From Bythopirellula sp041737835 (GTDB lineage: Bacteria; Planctomycetota; Planctomycetia; Pirellulales; Lacipirellulaceae), in assembly GCA_041737835.1 (NCBI GenBank), contig JBGSQY010000057.1: a stretch of DNA of 64,000 bases. One strand, given 5' to 3'. The translations under genes were made by a program, and so were the position numbers. Under the pieces are notes generated by a model. The model saw only the letters and a program-made list of their open reading frames with translations, was not told the origin of the DNA and searched no databases. How positions within the stretch are numbered: position 1 is the stretch's first letter; each line of letters starts with the position of its first letter. Of the stretch, positions 61,896-64,000 are shown piece after piece.

Positions 61896-64000
61896 TGTTT
61901 GGTAACCGTTTCGTAATGGTTCATCACCGCCTCGGCCACGACCGTCATCCCCGCGAGCTTGGCCGGATCCAACGCTTCGTCCGACCGATGATCACCCACC
62001 GTCAAAAATTCTTTGGCCGCAGCGGGCGACGCTCGGAAACCTGCATACTGCTCCGCGTAAAGCTTCTCTAGCAATTGTAACTCGCTGTCCAACGGGGTTC
62101 GGCCAATAAACAGGCGGAACAACTTGCCAATCTGCTCAGAGACCGAATTTTGTGGTTCGAGCAAGACACTTTCCGCCGCGGCACGTGCTGCTTCGACATA
62201 CTGCGGATCATTGAGCAGCACCAACGCCTGTAACGGCGTGGCCGTTGTCTGTCGCTGGACAACACATACTTCGCGATCCGTGGCATCAAGTGTCACCATC
62301 GCGGGGGGCGGAGAAGTTCGCTTCCAAAATGTGTATAAGCTGCGGCGACGGCTCCCCGCGCCTTCGTCACGCACATAGGATTCAGAACCCTTTTCTTCCC
62401 ACAAGCCGGGAGGTTCATAAGGCTTCACCGGCGGGCCACCCATTTGCTCGACCAGCAAACCACTTAAATAGAGTGCCGTGTCGCGAATCATTTCAGCCGA
62501 CAATCGATACCGCGGCCCACGGGCAAGCAACAAATTCTGTGGGTCTTCTTCCCGCAACTCCGGATTACAATCCGACGATTGTTGATAAGTCTCCGACATC
62601 ACAATCTGTTTGATGAGTGCTTTCACGTCCCAACCCGAATCAATAAATGATTGAGCCAGATAATCAAGCAATTCTGGATGCGTGGGCAATTGCCCCTGGC
62701 TGCCAAAATCATTCGCGGTCGGCACCAACCCTTGTCCAAATAATGATTGCCAAAAGCGATTGACCGTCACTCGTGCGGTGAGCGGATTCGCCGGATCAAC
62801 CACCCACTCGGCGAGCCCCAACCGATTCTTCGGCAAGTCCTCGCGTAGCTTGGGCAGCCCACTCGGTGTTTCCGGATTCACCGACGTGCTCGGCGCATCA
62901 TATGCCCCACGAGCCAGCAAATACGTCTGCCGCTTCTCTGGCAGCTCCTGCATCACCATAATCTCGGGAATCTCATCCAGAAAATCGCTTCTCTGCTTCC
63001 GCAACTCGCGAAGTTTCTCAACCGCTTGTACATAGCCGCTCGCCGGCTTAGCGTTCTCCTCCCCCAAAACCTCCCCACTAAACAACCGCCCCACCTCCAC
63101 CGACATCAACTCACGATTGAAAATCTTCAACTCATCCACAAGCCCATCCTTAAACCCACGATCCCGAAATCGTTGGCCAATCGTAAATTCATCAGCCGTG
63201 TCCAAATCCCCTTCATTATTCGCGCGGGCCCGCTTGATGTAGTTAATCGTCTTCGTGAGCTTGTCGCGCACTACGTCGGTCTGTTGCAACGCACCATTGA
63301 GATAAATTTTGAGCCCATCCGCTCGGCTCGAACCATCATACGTCACCGTCACTTGCTGCCACTCATTCAGTGGCAATTCATGCTTAGTCCGCACGCTGAT
63401 CGCATTCCCCGGCCAGAAGTGAATCAACGCCGCATTGAGCTTGCCATTCTCAATCAGCAGCTCGTAACCCCGACTCCCCGCGTCCGACCATGCCCGCGAA
63501 CGATGCCACACCACGGCTCGCTCTTTCTTCTCAGGCGTATTAATCCACAAACTGATCGTGAACGGATCGTCGCGCGTGAAATCGCCGCCAACTTTGGTCG
63601 AGAACTTGTTCTCGCCGCTCAGATGTAAGCCATTTCCGTTCTGACCAGCAACGATCTTCACTTCCCCTTCCGTCTTAGCCGGTTGATCTTTGCCCGCATC
63701 ATTCGTGATTGTCTTGTCGACGATTTCTTCCATCCTGAAGTCACCGATCAATCCCGCATTTTCCGTGAACACACCAAACTCAGCACCCTGCTCTTTGGCA
63801 ATCGCTGCTAATCGCTTTTCCGCGGCAGCAATCTGTTCGTCGAATTTCTTGAGTTGCTCCTTTTGCTCCGTCGTCGTTTGCAACAACGTCGGCGTTGGCA
63901 CCGCCGACGTGAAGTGGGAATACAATCCGCTTTCATCGATGTTGTCGAAGAACGCGAACAGTTGGTAATAATCTTTTTGGCTGATTGGATCGAACTTGTG
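61892..64000 (-). CDS. PSD1 / DUF1549-LamG-DUF1553 protein, 5' part off the edge
   Basis: The frame stays open to base 64000, so at least 702 residues are in the window and the N-terminus (normally a signal peptide and cytochrome-like PSCyt1 domain) lies outside. The visible part starts in DUF1549 (DPISQKDYYQLFAFFDNIDE), then contains a LamG domain (DPFTISLWINTPEKKERAVV, about 190-330 of the visible part), then DUF1553 with LAEWVVDPANPLTARVTVNR, FWQSLFGQGLVPTANDFGSQ and the C-terminal block with P-Q-Y-V-E-A-A-R. It is coupled to the DUF1501 gene. A TTG at 63925 is not a start. Likely membrane- or periplasm-associated. Confidence 0.92.
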   Translation of the reverse strand, partial: HKFDPISQKDYYQLFAFFDNIDESGLYSHFTSAVPTPTLLQTTTEQKEQLKKFDEQIAAAEKRLAAIAKEQGAEFGVFTENAGLIGDFRMEEIVDKTITNDAGKDQPAKTEGEVKIVAGQNGNGLHLSGENKFSTKVGGDFTRDDPFTISLWINTPEKKERAVVWHRSRAWSDAGSRGYELLIENGKLNAALIHFWPGNAISVRTKHELPLNEWQQVTVTYDGSSRADGLKIYLNGALQQTDVVRDKLTKTINYIKRARANNEGDLDTADEFTIGQRFRDRGFKDGLVDELKIFNRELMSVEVGRLFSGEVLGEENAKPASGYVQAVEKLRELRKQRSDFLDEIPEIMVMQELPEKRQTYLLARGAYDAPSTSVNPETPSGLPKLREDLPKNRLGLAEWVVDPANPLTARVTVNRFWQSLFGQGLVPTANDFGSQGQLPTHPELLDYLAQSFIDSGWDVKALIKQIVMSETYQQSSDCNPELREEDPQNLLLARGPRYRLSAEMIRDTALYLSGLLVEQMGGPPVKPYEPPGLWEEKGSESYVRDEGAGSRRRSLYTFWKRTSPPPAMVTLDATDREVCVVQRQTTATPLQALVLLNDPQYVEAARAAAESVLLEPQNSVSEQIGKLFRLFIGRTPLDSELQLLEKLYAEQYAGFRASPAAAKEFLTVGDHRSDEALDPAKLAGMTVVAEAVMNHYETVTKQ

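Overview
The window comes from a planctomycete, most likely of the Pirellulales. Three secreted proteins carry the planctomycetal N-terminal motif (E-P/S/T-L-E-x-R-x-L/M) just after the start. A PSD1-type DUF1549/DUF1553 gene overlaps a DUF1501 gene by 4 bp at the right edge, and there are PEP-CTERM tails, dockerin-like calcium loops, a CSLREA/LamG giant protein and a kinase-tubulin fusion. No rRNA, tRNA, CRISPR array or intact insertion sequence was seen.

Layout. 1-10.5 kb: a BON lipoprotein, a 2,200-residue surface protein, a choloylglycine-hydrolase-like gene broken by a one-base frameshift, and a decayed stretch with possible integrase and HAF-repeat remnants. 10.9-14.0 kb: DUF72, DUF4256 and an acyl-CoA ligase. 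14.1-21.6 kb is a signalling block: a small protein plus an AAA ATPase, a degenerate REC-GGDEF-CBS protein, and divergently an FHA-degenerate EAL protein followed by a Ser/Thr kinase fused to a tubulin-like GTPase. 21.6-30.0 kb: a complete potassium-uptake operon (a small ORF, kdpF, kdpA, kdpB, kdpC, a small ORF, kdpD, kdpE) with overlapping stop/start codons and an 11-bp-period direct repeat upstream that fits KdpE. 30-37 kb: a PQQ-propeller membrane protein divergent from a TetR regulator, an HXXEE protein, an orphan treZ and a membrane alpha/beta hydrolase. 37-44.7 kb: an FG-GAP/PEP-CTERM protein, an AlkD-like protein, a three-gene unit ending in rsgA with a clear terminator, a GDSL/PEP-CTERM protein and a methyltransferase. 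44.8-55.5 kb: a secreted metzincin, an XRE/DUF2975 pair, small membrane proteins, a VKOR-thioredoxin fusion, UspA, a TetR/SDR divergon, a decayed sensor/response-regulator remnant and an HD-GYP regulator. 55.6-64 kb: an RTX-repeat protein with a G8/beta-helix domain, then DUF1501 and the PSD1 gene, which runs off the edge.

How the genes work together. The kdp operon is a self-contained potassium-limitation response. The block at 16.0-21.6 kb combines phospho-threonine reading (FHA), a kinase, a tubulin-like GTPase and two c-di-GMP-type domains that look catalytically dead; it is the best candidate here for an undescribed system. Much of the rest encodes large repeat-rich exported proteins, and several short remnants (43.8 kb, 54 kb, 9-10 kb, perhaps 0.7 kb) show that this part of the genome is being rearranged.
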